Below, one piece after another: positions 14,209 through 18,690 of a stretch of DNA of 20,848 bases. This stretch comes from a virus: positions 1-20,848 of IMG/VR virus record IMGVR_UViG_3300025086_000318. One strand, given 5' to 3'. How positions within the stretch are numbered: the stretch's first letter is position 1; every line of letters begins with the position of its first letter. A program made the position numbers and the translations under genes. Below the pieces are notes generated by a model, which made no database searches, was not told where the DNA came from, and saw only the letters and a program-made list of their open reading frames with translations.

Positions 14209-14233
14209 GGGCGCGGCGACCATCGCCGCGCCC
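14209..14233 (-). terminator. Very stable 11-bp hairpin
   Basis: A perfect inverted repeat: GGGCGCGGCGA (14209-14219), loop CCA, TCGCCGCGCCC (14223-14233). It lies 6 bp past the stop of the 101-residue minus-strand gene. The minus strand lacks a U-tract after it, so it may weaken rather than end transcription and may protect the upstream mRNA end. Confidence 0.65.
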
Positions 14234-14239
14234 TAGTGG

Positions 14240-14545
14240 TTACTTGATCAATTCAACGCGTGGGGTTTGACCCTTGCGGGTGAGACCATCAATCTCTTCT
14301 TCTGTCGCGCCAAGCTGTATCAGAAGCTTAATCGCGCCCTTCTTATCGAAAGAGTTGGTTGGTTGCATACTTAACTTGATACCGTGGGCAAACCAATCAA
14401 AAGCACCATTCGTTTTTATAATGCTTTTGAGGGTGGATAAATCTTCTTTGATCTTGTCATTCTTGGCATGAATTTTAATAAACTCCGCAGCAGCTTGTTT
14501 CTCGCTTCGAATGATCGTTTTGTTGTTTAATGTAAAGTGTTTCAT
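14240..14545 (-). CDS. Hypothetical protein with C-terminal HTH-like segment
   Basis: A 101-residue protein starting MKHFTLNNKTIIRSEKQAAA. The ATG at 14545 follows GAAAGCGAGAAAGAC; a longer frame to 14620 would add 25 residues read from the promoter palindrome and is rejected. The protein is Lys-rich and helical, with KSIIKTNGAFDWFAHGIKLS in the middle and a C-terminal DKKGAIKLLIQLGATEEEID followed by GLTRKGQTPRVEL, which could be two helices with a turn. Not enough is seen to claim DNA binding. AT content is higher than in neighbouring intergenic DNA. Confidence 0.55.
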   Translation of the reverse strand: MKHFTLNNKTIIRSEKQAAAEFIKIHAKNDKIKEDLSTLKSIIKTNGAFDWFAHGIKLSMQPTNSFDKKGAIKLLIQLGATEEEIDGLTRKGQTPRVELIK

Positions 14546-14578
14546 GTCTTTCTCGCTTTCTGTTTTGTTATCGTTCGT

Positions 14579-14614
14579 TACAACAACATTGTTGTACCAC
14601 GCTATCCCATGATA
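14579..14614 (-). promoter_or_regulatory. Palindrome and promoter-like element for the 14240-14545 gene
   Basis: TACAACAA (14579-14586), a CA spacer and TTGTTGTA (14589-14596) form an inverted repeat. Just upstream on the minus strand lies TATCATGGGATA (14603-14614), a 12-mer found exactly in the divergent promoter at 15212-15223. On the minus strand the order is ATCATGG, a GATAGC -10 candidate, then the palindrome. This parallels the other promoters of the region, where ATCATGG precedes the -10 and a GTCAACAACC box follows. The -35 is not evident. Confidence 0.45.
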
Positions 14615-14708
14615 CCGCAACCCATAAAATGCATTTAACTGAAACTAATTTCAGGCCTAACGGCGCGGCAATAGGCGAGACCAGGCGAGAGCTCGAGCAG
14701 GATATTAT

Positions 14709-14767
14709 CCTGGTACTACTATACCAGACGCGGCGCCTGGTATAGTAGTACCAGGCGCCGCGTCTGG
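14709..14767. repeat. Two overlapping, mutually exclusive inverted repeats
   Basis: Hairpin 1: CCTGGTACTACTATACCAG (14709-14727) pairs perfectly with 14737-14755 (19 bp, loop 9). Hairpin 2: CCAGACGCGGCGCCTGG (14724-14740) pairs perfectly with CCAGGCGCCGCGTCTGG (14751-14767), 17 bp, loop 10. Their arms interleave in the order A-B-A'-B', so only one full hairpin can form at a time, or a pseudoknot using the non-shared parts. Arm A is itself partly palindromic (CTGGTA...TACCAG). Confidence 0.85.
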
Positions 14768-14771
14768 TGCC

Positions 14772-14844
14772 GGCGGACCGGCCTCGAGCCAAGCCCGACC
14801 CGACCCGACCCCGACCCGATGCCCAGCGCCCGACCCGACCGGGC
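14772..14844 (+). repeat. CTCGAG/GC block with (CCGAC)n array, copy 1
   Basis: GGCGGACCGG (14772-14781, exact again at 17462-17471) leads into CCTCGAGCC and then tandem CGACC pentamers with interruptions, ending CCCGACCCGACCGGGCA. The array has the same strand orientation as the blocks at about 15700, 17540 and 18850. Confidence 0.7.
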
Positions 14845-14846
14845 AC

Positions 14847-14872
14847 AAAAAAGGGCGACCCGAAGGTCGCCC
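14847..14872 (-). terminator. Intrinsic terminator with UUCG loop
   Basis: On the minus strand GGGCGACC-TTCG-GGTCGCCC is followed by six T residues (14847-14852). It is an 8-bp GC-rich stem with the extra-stable UUCG loop, placed 28 bp past the stop of the 92-residue CxxCxGxG gene. The same 20-bp hairpin recurs at 15737-15756. Confidence 0.85.
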
Positions 14873-14899
14873 AGTTGCGAGAAAGTTTGCCCGACTATT

Positions 14900-15178
14900 T
14901 CATGATTTGAACCCTAACGTCGGGCCGAGAATCTGGTCCGCGATCATCTGGCCACGTTCCACGGCCTTCGCGTGATTCCATTTCGATGGGTTGATAAAGC
15001 TTTCGGGATAGTCGGCTTTCGCATCCTCTTCGCTGTCGTAAACTTCGGTATGCATAACCAAGCCGGAACCGTCGCACTCGTGGCAATCGCTTTCCTTAAA
15101 TTCATCGACAGCGATCTGGTGTTCGTGGATTCCGTAGCCATCGCATTCGGGGCATTGGGTGTGAATTTCGTATTCCAT
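14900..15178 (-). CDS. DnaJ-type CxxCxGxG zinc-finger protein
   Basis: A 92-residue protein with two CxxCxGxG repeats: CPECDGYG (9-16) and CHECDGSG (32-39). This is the pattern of one zinc-binding unit of the DnaJ cysteine-rich domain. The rest is acidic and has a region VYDSEEDAKADYPESFINPS of unknown role. The ATG at 15178 has GGAG six bases upstream; the ATG at 15190 is part of that ribosome-binding site. There is no J domain, so a chaperone function cannot be claimed; isolated single-unit CxxCxGxG proteins are common in phage early regions. It is transcribed from the divergent promoter at 15192-15241 and ends at the UUCG-loop terminator. Confidence 0.75.
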   Translation of the reverse strand: MEYEIHTQCPECDGYGIHEHQIAVDEFKESDCHECDGSGLVMHTEVYDSEEDAKADYPESFINPSKWNHAKAVERGQMIADQILGPTLGFKS

Positions 15179-15191
15179 GTTTCGCTCCATC

Positions 15192-15241
15192 GGTTGTTGA
15201 CTTCTATTTTATATCATGGGATAACATGGGGGTCAACAACA
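15192..15241. promoter_or_regulatory. Divergent promoter cassette with paired GTTGTTGAC boxes
   Basis: GGTTGTTGAC (15192-15201) and GTCAACAACA (15232-15241) flank exactly 30 bp. Minus strand: TTGACC, 17 bp, TATAAA, a good sigma-70 promoter for the 92-residue gene. Plus strand: TTGACT, 17 bp, GATAAC preceded by TGG, for the 97-residue gene. Each box is thus -35 for one direction and transcript start region for the other. The central TATCATGGGATA is itself an imperfect operator-like palindrome. Confidence 0.75.
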
Positions 15242-15258
15242 CATAGGAGAAAATTGAC

Positions 15259-15552
15259 ATGGCAAATCCACTAGGCAAAGGCCGCAAAATCGAAAACCCA
15301 TATGCGACGTTTAAGGCGCACCATCCGGATCTCGGGCATTGGGAAATTCGGGTTTTGAAAACCCATAAGCTTCCCAAAAACGAAAACGAATATGACACGT
15401 GGTACACCGCCGGAAAATCGGACGCGACATATGGGTCGTGGGAATATGGCGATATGTACAAGTCAGAAATCACTCGCATGGGGTTAGTCTATGCCTCGCC
15501 GGAATTCACCGAGGCCTACCGCGACGACCCGGCAATTCCTGTGGCCGACTAG
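15259..15552 (+). CDS. Hypothetical protein, early region
   Basis: A 97-residue protein, MANPLGKGRKIENPYATFKA at the start, rich in Tyr, Trp and His (HHPDLGHWEIRVLKTHKLPK, YDTWYTAGKSDATYGSWEYG). AGGAG nine bases before the ATG fixes the start. It looks like a compact alpha/beta protein, and an aromatic stretch followed by 'GDMYKSEITR' could be a conserved core. I vaguely recall similar short proteins in alphaproteobacterial phages but cannot name a family. It stands alone: divergent promoter on the left, strong UUCG-loop terminator at 15574-15601 on the right. Confidence 0.7.
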   Translation: MANPLGKGRKIENPYATFKAHHPDLGHWEIRVLKTHKLPKNENEYDTWYTAGKSDATYGSWEYGDMYKSEITRMGLVYASPEFTEAYRDDPAIPVAD

Positions 15553-15572
15553 TCCATCATTTCCCAGGAGAT
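15552..15572 (-). repeat. 21-bp inverted copy of the element at 18834-18854
   Basis: On the minus strand this reads ATCTCCTGGGAAATGATGG plus AC, identical over 21 bp to 18834-18854 on the plus strand. The promoter at 17619-17665 contains a near-match (CATCCTGGGAAATCATGG, 17625-17643). It lies between the stop of the 97-residue gene and its terminator. Confidence 0.75.
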
Positions 15573-15573
15573 T

Positions 15574-15601
15574 GGGGAGGCCTTCGGGCCTCCCCTTTTT
15601 T
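15574..15601 (+). terminator. Intrinsic terminator with UUCG loop
   Basis: GGGGAGGCC (15574-15582), TTCG, GGCCTCCCC (15587-15595), then TTTTTT (15596-15601). A perfect 9-bp stem, 22 bp past the stop of the 97-residue plus-strand gene. Confidence 0.92.
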
Positions 15602-15727
15602 GTGCCCGGACCAGGCTCGAGCCTGGTCTGAACTTGGTTCGGGCCGAGCTATCGCCCGGCCCCAGCGCCGGGCTGCCGGGCTCGAGACCGGGTCAGCTCC
15701 CGACCCGACCCGACCCGACAACGGGGC
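15602..15727 (+). repeat. CTCGAG palindromes and (CCGAC)n array, copy 2
   Basis: GACCAGGCTCGAGCCTGGTC (15609-15628) is a perfect 20-bp palindrome. CCCGG/CCGGG (about 15660-15676) and an imperfect CCGGGCTCGAGACCGGG follow, then four to five tandem CCGAC units (about 15698-15720). No gene is credible here; it lies between two converging terminators. Confidence 0.7.
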
Positions 15728-15756
15728 AAAAGAAAAGGGCGACCCGAAGGTCGCCC
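15728..15756 (-). terminator. Intrinsic terminator, same hairpin as at 14853-14872
   Basis: GGGCGACCCGAAGGTCGCCC (15737-15756) is identical to the hairpin at 14853-14872. On the minus strand the UUCG-loop stem is followed by TTTTCTTTT (15728-15736). It lies 65 bp past the stop of the Api92-like gene. Between them, GCCCGATCCCCGA occurs twice (15753-15765 and 15794-15806). Confidence 0.8.
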
Positions 15757-15820
15757 GATCCCCGAACCTAGCAGCTGGCACAAAAGCGGCTAGGCCCGAT
15801 CCCCGACAAGGTTTCCCCTG

Positions 15821-16258
15821 TCACTCCCGATTATTGAACTCGTGAAACGAACCACAACCCTCATAACCTTCGTGGATATATCCGCCCTCAAAATCAAGGT
15901 CTGGCCACTTATCCCACAGCGCGGTGATCACCTCGCGGGGAGTGTCCCACGCGGTATCAAACCGATACGTCGCCTGCTTTATGTTCATGCCTTCGTAGTC
16001 TTCGATTTCTACCGGACCTTCATGATGGCAAGCGTTCCACTTGGTCCCCCAATTTTCGGATTGCCAATCGTACCAGTTCGGGATTCCCTCCGCTGCGCAC
16101 CGCTCCTTGTCTTCTTCTGACAAGTTATCGCGGAACATATTTTCGGGCGACGGTATCACCTTCTCAAAATCCATTTCGTCTCCCATGTGCGCGATGAACT
16201 TGTCAACGTCCTCCGGTTTGCCGACGACGTTTAAGATGTTGCTTGTCCAGTTGGGCAT
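15821..16258 (-). CDS. Api92/YubB-like (DUF1281) protein
   Basis: A 145-residue protein starting MPNWTSNILNVVGKPEDVDK, the characteristic opening of the Api92-like/YubB group found on plasmids and phages. Further matches are FEKVIPSPENM (31-41) and NWYDWQSENWGTKWNACHHE (61-80), the hallmark Trp/Gly block, then YRFDTAWDTPREVITALWDK, as in the ferredoxin-like C-terminal domain. The biochemical function of this family is unknown. The ATG at 16258 overlaps the previous stop (ATGA); a GTG one codon upstream is ignored. It forms a two-gene unit with the upstream 162-residue gene, read from the cassette at 16760-16809 and ended at 15728-15756. Confidence 0.8.
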   Translation of the reverse strand: MPNWTSNILNVVGKPEDVDKFIAHMGDEMDFEKVIPSPENMFRDNLSEEDKERCAAEGIPNWYDWQSENWGTKWNACHHEGPVEIEDYEGMNIKQATYRFDTAWDTPREVITALWDKWPDLDFEGGYIHEGYEGCGSFHEFNNRE

Positions 16259-16746
16259 CACGCTACCTCCCTATTTTTAGCGCGTTGCGTTGCGAGTAGA
16301 TCATCAAGCGGACCCTCCATCTCAATGCGGTGGGTTGTCGGAAAACCGTCTGCGGCCATAGGAAACGTATGGCCCCAATCAACGGACAGAACCGTGACGC
16401 GAACGTCTTCGCCTCCGGACGTAATCTTATACCAGTACTCGCAATCAGAAGCGTATTCCCACGGTTGCTGATCTCCAATTAAACGAACGCCTCCGCCGAC
16501 AGACTTGTTAGCTTTAACAAACGAGGCCGCGAATTCGTCGGCCTCGAACCGTGGCAAATCCCACGCAAACCCCTTCGCGTCTTTTATCCAGACGAGGCCT
16601 CCGCCTTCAAAGGTTTCTCCATTATGAAGGCCTCCGGTATAGGGATATCCATCATGGTGCTTGTAAACGTGAACTTCTGACCTGAGACGGTAGGTGTTAG
16701 CGAAGTCGTCAGAATCGTAAAAAGTGTAAATTGCTCTTGTGGACAT
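16258..16746 (-). CDS. Conserved phage/bacterial protein 'MSTRAIYTF' type
   Basis: A 162-residue protein starting MSTRAIYTFYDSDDFANTYR with an excellent Shine-Dalgarno (GGAGG). It contains VHVYKHHDGYPYTGGLHNGE (about 25-44), a block I remember in a family of uncharacterised bacterial and phage proteins that start MSTRA-Y-F and carry 'VYKHHDGYP'. The remainder includes GGGLVWIKDAKGFAWDLPRF and EYWYKITSGGEDVRVTVLSV, probably beta strands. A frame extending to 16785 crosses the promoter and is not used. It is coupled to the Api92-like gene. Function unknown; early expression is suggested by the promoter. Confidence 0.7.
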   Translation of the reverse strand: MSTRAIYTFYDSDDFANTYRLRSEVHVYKHHDGYPYTGGLHNGETFEGGGLVWIKDAKGFAWDLPRFEADEFAASFVKANKSVGGGVRLIGDQQPWEYASDCEYWYKITSGGEDVRVTVLSVDWGHTFPMAADGFPTTHRIEMEGPLDDLLATQRAKNREVA

Positions 16747-16759
16747 ATCGTCCTCCATT

Positions 16760-16809
16760 GGTTGTTGACAGTCAGAATGTCCCATATATAATGGATCACG
16801 TCAACAACC
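16760..16809. promoter_or_regulatory. Divergent promoter cassette, second copy
   Basis: GGTTGTTGAC (16760-16769) and GTCAACAACC (16800-16809) are perfect complements flanking exactly 30 bp, the same spacing as at 15192-15241. Plus strand: TTGACA, 16 bp, TATAAT (consensus at both boxes) for the DUF3085-like gene. Minus strand: TTGACG is present but the -10 is poor. The leader GTCAACAACCAACGGAG carries the Shine-Dalgarno; the minus leader is GTCAACAACCAATGGAGG. Confidence 0.8.
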
Positions 16810-16823
16810 AACGGAGCATGAAA

Positions 16824-17210
16824 ATGCACAAGCTTATTTTTAAAAACGACAAGGCCGGAACGCTGGCCAAAATGCTAGAGCATTCCAACGCGAACAAGCG
16901 TCGGATTCCGTACACACAAAACGAGACGGAGGATCAAGGCCTTTGGCTTGTTAAGGATGAAGGCATCTATTTGATGTCGCCAACGGCGGAGAACTTCATC
17001 ATGTCAAACGATGTCAACACCGTGGTCTATGCGCGGGGATACAAACCCACGAAGACAAACCGAGACACCTTATGGGACAAAACCCACGCGGTGAGCGGTG
17101 ACGACTTCGCGGAGTTCGTTCGCCTTACGCCCAACATGGTTCGCAATGTGCTTCGCGGAAGTGACATCACCATCGAATTGAGCGAGACGCAGATGGCGGT
17201 GACAGCATGA
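16824..17210 (+). CDS. DUF3085-like protein
   Basis: A 128-residue protein. The ATG at 16824 is chosen because GGAG lies 7 bases before it; the ATG two codons earlier is too close. Matches to what I remember of DUF3085: GLWLVKDEGIYLMSPTAENF (about 40-59), VVYARGYKPT (about 69-78) and SGDDFAEFV (about 92-100). This family is spread over plasmids, phages and proteobacterial genomes, without known function. It is first in a two-gene unit, with the zinc-ribbon gene coupled by ATGA, under the strongest promoter of the region. Confidence 0.65.
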   Translation: MHKLIFKNDKAGTLAKMLEHSNANKRRIPYTQNETEDQGLWLVKDEGIYLMSPTAENFIMSNDVNTVVYARGYKPTKTNRDTLWDKTHAVSGDDFAEFVRLTPNMVRNVLRGSDITIELSETQMAVTA

Positions 17211-17416
17211 GAAACCTTGATCCAAACTATGGCGACAATACGGCGTGCGATTGTTGCGGTCGCGTTTTCGACGTTCGCAATGAGCCGCACGAAGTGATCG
17301 GCGACAATTGGGTTTGCGGCAGTTGCGTTGAATACTACGACGAGGAGGAGCTGCGGGAGCGGCTCCTCTCCGCTAATTTTTGGGGCGCAGTGTGCCAGAA
17401 TCTGAGCGCCAATTGA
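17207..17416 (+). CDS. Small zinc-ribbon protein
   Basis: A 69-residue protein, MRNLDPNYGDNTACDCCGRV at the start. Cys 14/17 and 37/40 make CxxC-x19-CxxC, a zinc ribbon, with an extra Cys at 16 and one near the C-terminus. An acidic helix follows (EYYDEEELRERLLSANF). The ATG overlaps the DUF3085-like stop. No name; a small adaptor or nucleic-acid-contacting protein of the early region is plausible. The unit ends at hairpins 17423-17447 and 17506-17532. Confidence 0.7.
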   Translation: MRNLDPNYGDNTACDCCGRVFDVRNEPHEVIGDNWVCGSCVEYYDEEELRERLLSANFWGAVCQNLSAN

Positions 17417-17422
17417 CATCTG

Positions 17423-17447
17423 GGGGAGGCGGATCTACCGTCTCCCC
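17423..17447 (+). terminator. 10-bp hairpin after the zinc-ribbon gene
   Basis: GGGGAGGCGG (17423-17432), loop ATCTA, CCGTCTCCCC (17438-17447), with one G-U pair. It is followed only by TTA, so on its own a weak terminator; a stronger one follows at 17506. Confidence 0.6.
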
Positions 17448-17466
17448 TTACCTCCCTGACGGGCGG

Positions 17467-17484
17467 ACCGGGCTCGAGCCCGGT
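17467..17484. repeat. Perfect 18-bp palindrome centred on CTCGAG
   Basis: ACCGGGCTCGAGCCCGGT, preceded by GGCGG as in the 14772 block. It belongs to the CTCGAG palindrome family seen also at 15609-15628 and, imperfectly, near 14783 and 15681. Confidence 0.85.
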
Positions 17485-17505
17485 ATTCCCCCGCCCGACA
17501 CCTTG

Positions 17506-17532
17506 GCCCAGGCCCCGCGCCTGGGCTTTTTT
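17506..17532 (+). terminator. Intrinsic terminator
   Basis: GCCCAGGC (17506-17513), loop CCCGC, GCCTGGGC (17519-17526), then TTTTTT (17527-17532). A textbook plus-strand terminator for the DUF3085-like/zinc-ribbon unit. Confidence 0.9.
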
Positions 17533-17536
17533 ATTG

Positions 17537-17618
17537 GCCCGACCCGACCGACCCCGACCCGACCCGACCCGACCCGACCCGACCTGGCCGGCGCTCGAAA
17601 TAAACCCGACCCCGACCC
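17537..17618 (+). repeat. (CCGAC)n array, copy 3
   Basis: The longest uninterrupted array: CCCGACCCGACCGACCCCG, then about six further tandem CCGAC units to about 17584. A GGCCGGCGCTCG interruption and a second short array (about 17605-17618) follow. The array abuts the -35 box of the next promoter. It lies directly after the terminator, in the same strand orientation as the other arrays. Confidence 0.8.
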
Positions 17619-17665
17619 GTTGACACATCCTGGGAAATCATGGTATATTGACCCCGTCAACAACC
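17619..17665 (+). promoter_or_regulatory. Promoter cassette for the GP88-like gene (third copy)
   Basis: GTTGAC (17619-17624) and GTCAACAACC (17656-17665) are 31 bp apart. Plus strand: TTGACA, 18 bp, TATATT, with ATCATGG immediately before the -10, giving an extended -10 (TG-G-TATATT). Only the right box is complete at 10 bp; no gene leaves leftwards, and the left box is reduced to 6 bp, as expected if the full box matters only in divergent use. The GAGG Shine-Dalgarno follows the box. Confidence 0.75.
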
Positions 17666-17678
17666 AACGAGGTTTATC

Positions 17679-18416
17679 ATGCCTAAGTTTACCAAGTTCT
17701 TTTCCACTGATAGCGCGAAAGCGATCAAGGCCGACAAGTACGGTTGGCTAAACGCAATCAACTACATGGCCCCGCACGATACCGCAGGCGTTGGCAATCT
17801 TTGCCCGAACGCAAGCGAGGGTTGCAAGGCCTTGTGTCTCGGAATGTACAGCGGCCAAGCCGCAATGGTTACCGATCTCGAAAACGGGACGAACGCCGTT
17901 CGCGAAAGCCGAATTGCCAAGTCTCAATATTTCATGGACGAACGCCAAGCGTTCATGGCCGAGATGGCGGGTCACGTTCGCGCCATGATTCGGAAAGCGG
18001 GTCGCGAAAACAAAAAGCTGGCGGTTCGCCCCAACGGATCCACGGACATTGCTTTCGAGCGGATCCCAACGGACAACGGCCAGCCTTTGCCAATCCGGTT
18101 TCCGGAAATACAATTCGTGGATTACACCAAAAGCGTGCGCCGCGTGTTAGACGCTAATCGGCCAGCCAACTATCACCTGACGTTTAGCCTATCCGAAACT
18201 AACAAGGCGGAAGCCGAACAAGTACTCGCGGCTGGTTTCAACGTCGCGGTAGTATTTGGCGCAGGCCAGCCAGCCACGTTCATGGGTCACCGCGTGATCG
18301 ATGGCACGGAACATGACTTACGACACTTGGATCCGCAACCCGTTATTGTCGGGCTGGATCCGAAGGGCAAGAAAGCGAAAGCCGACACTAGCGGTTTTGT
18401 TGTGCGGGGGTATTAA
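17679..18416 (+). CDS. GP88-like protein (phage gene product 88 family)
   Basis: A 245-residue protein. Residues 40-60 (NLCPNASEGCKALCLGMYSG) have three Cys (42, 49, 53) in the CPNA-x3-C-x3-C pattern I associate with the 'gene product 88' family of mycobacteriophages and other phages. NAVRESRIAKSQYFMDERQA (72-91), LAVRPNGSTDIAFE (114-127) and PEIQFVDYTKSVRR (142-155) also agree with that family. 'RxNGxxD' and 'FxDYTK' are its conserved blocks. The Cys cluster could hold a metal or Fe-S centre; the fold with alternating strands recalls TIM-barrel-like enzymes, but no activity is known to me. GAGG six bases before the ATG fixes the start. The following 68-residue gene begins 1 bp after its stop. 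Confidence 0.75.
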   Translation: MPKFTKFFSTDSAKAIKADKYGWLNAINYMAPHDTAGVGNLCPNASEGCKALCLGMYSGQAAMVTDLENGTNAVRESRIAKSQYFMDERQAFMAEMAGHVRAMIRKAGRENKKLAVRPNGSTDIAFERIPTDNGQPLPIRFPEIQFVDYTKSVRRVLDANRPANYHLTFSLSETNKAEAEQVLAAGFNVAVVFGAGQPATFMGHRVIDGTEHDLRHLDPQPVIVGLDPKGKKAKADTSGFVVRGY

Positions 18417-18417
18417 A

Positions 18418-18624
18418 ATGGGGGAATTATGTTTTGATATCGATCTTCGTTTGTCCGATGATGAAAACGTTCGTTTAGAAGTTACCGAAAATTATGAGGG
18501 GGATAAATACCACGTTGTGGTATTTATCGACGGTGATCATTGGAACACCGTAGGCCTTAGTAGCGGGAATGAATTACTTAAATATATGTCAGCATTTAAT
18601 ACGGCGCCGGTTGTTGACACTTGA
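18418..18624 (+). CDS. Small acidic hypothetical protein
   Basis: A 68-residue acidic protein, MGELCFDIDLRLSDDENVRL at the start, with probable beta strands (YHVVVFIDGDHW) and a C-terminal helix (GNELLKYMSAFN). It starts 1 bp after the GP88-like stop, so it is translated from the same mRNA, although its ribosome-binding site (GGGGG) is poor. It is more AT-rich than its surroundings. Its last codons contain GGTTGTTGAC (18609-18618), identical to the promoter box, without a usable -10 downstream. Family unknown. Confidence 0.65.
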   Translation: MGELCFDIDLRLSDDENVRLEVTENYEGDKYHVVVFIDGDHWNTVGLSSGNELLKYMSAFNTAPVVDT

Positions 18625-18659
18625 TGGCGCCGCCGGTGGCTGGGTGCACCTGGCCGCCG

Positions 18660-18690
18660 AACCCCGGTCAGATTTATCTGGCCGGGGTTT
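18660..18690 (+). terminator. Terminator for the GP88-like unit
   Basis: AACCCCGGTCAGA (18660-18672), TTTA loop, TCTGGCCGGGGTT (18677-18689): 13 pairs with one G-U, followed by a short T run. It lies 36 bp past the stop of the 68-residue gene. Confidence 0.75.

Larger units (their letters stand above)
14546..14899. other. Intergenic region with promoter, nested hairpins and repeats
   Basis: About 350 bp without a supported gene. From left to right: the promoter-like palindrome (14579-14614), the two overlapping hairpins (14709-14767), a CTCGAG-centred GC-rich stretch, a short (CCGAC)n array, and the terminator of the next minus-strand gene (14847-14872). An open frame at 14568-14846 is Arg/Gly/Ser-rich translation of these repeats and is not credible. 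Confidence 0.6.

Noticed and set aside
15399-15845. Plus-strand frame of 148 codons overlapping the 97-residue gene
   Set aside because: It runs through the terminator and repeat block; the in-phase 97-residue gene has the better start and protein-like composition.
18609-18618. Fourth exact GGTTGTTGAC box
   Set aside because: It encodes the end of the 68-residue protein, has no paired box 30 bp away and no -10 downstream; kept only as a note.
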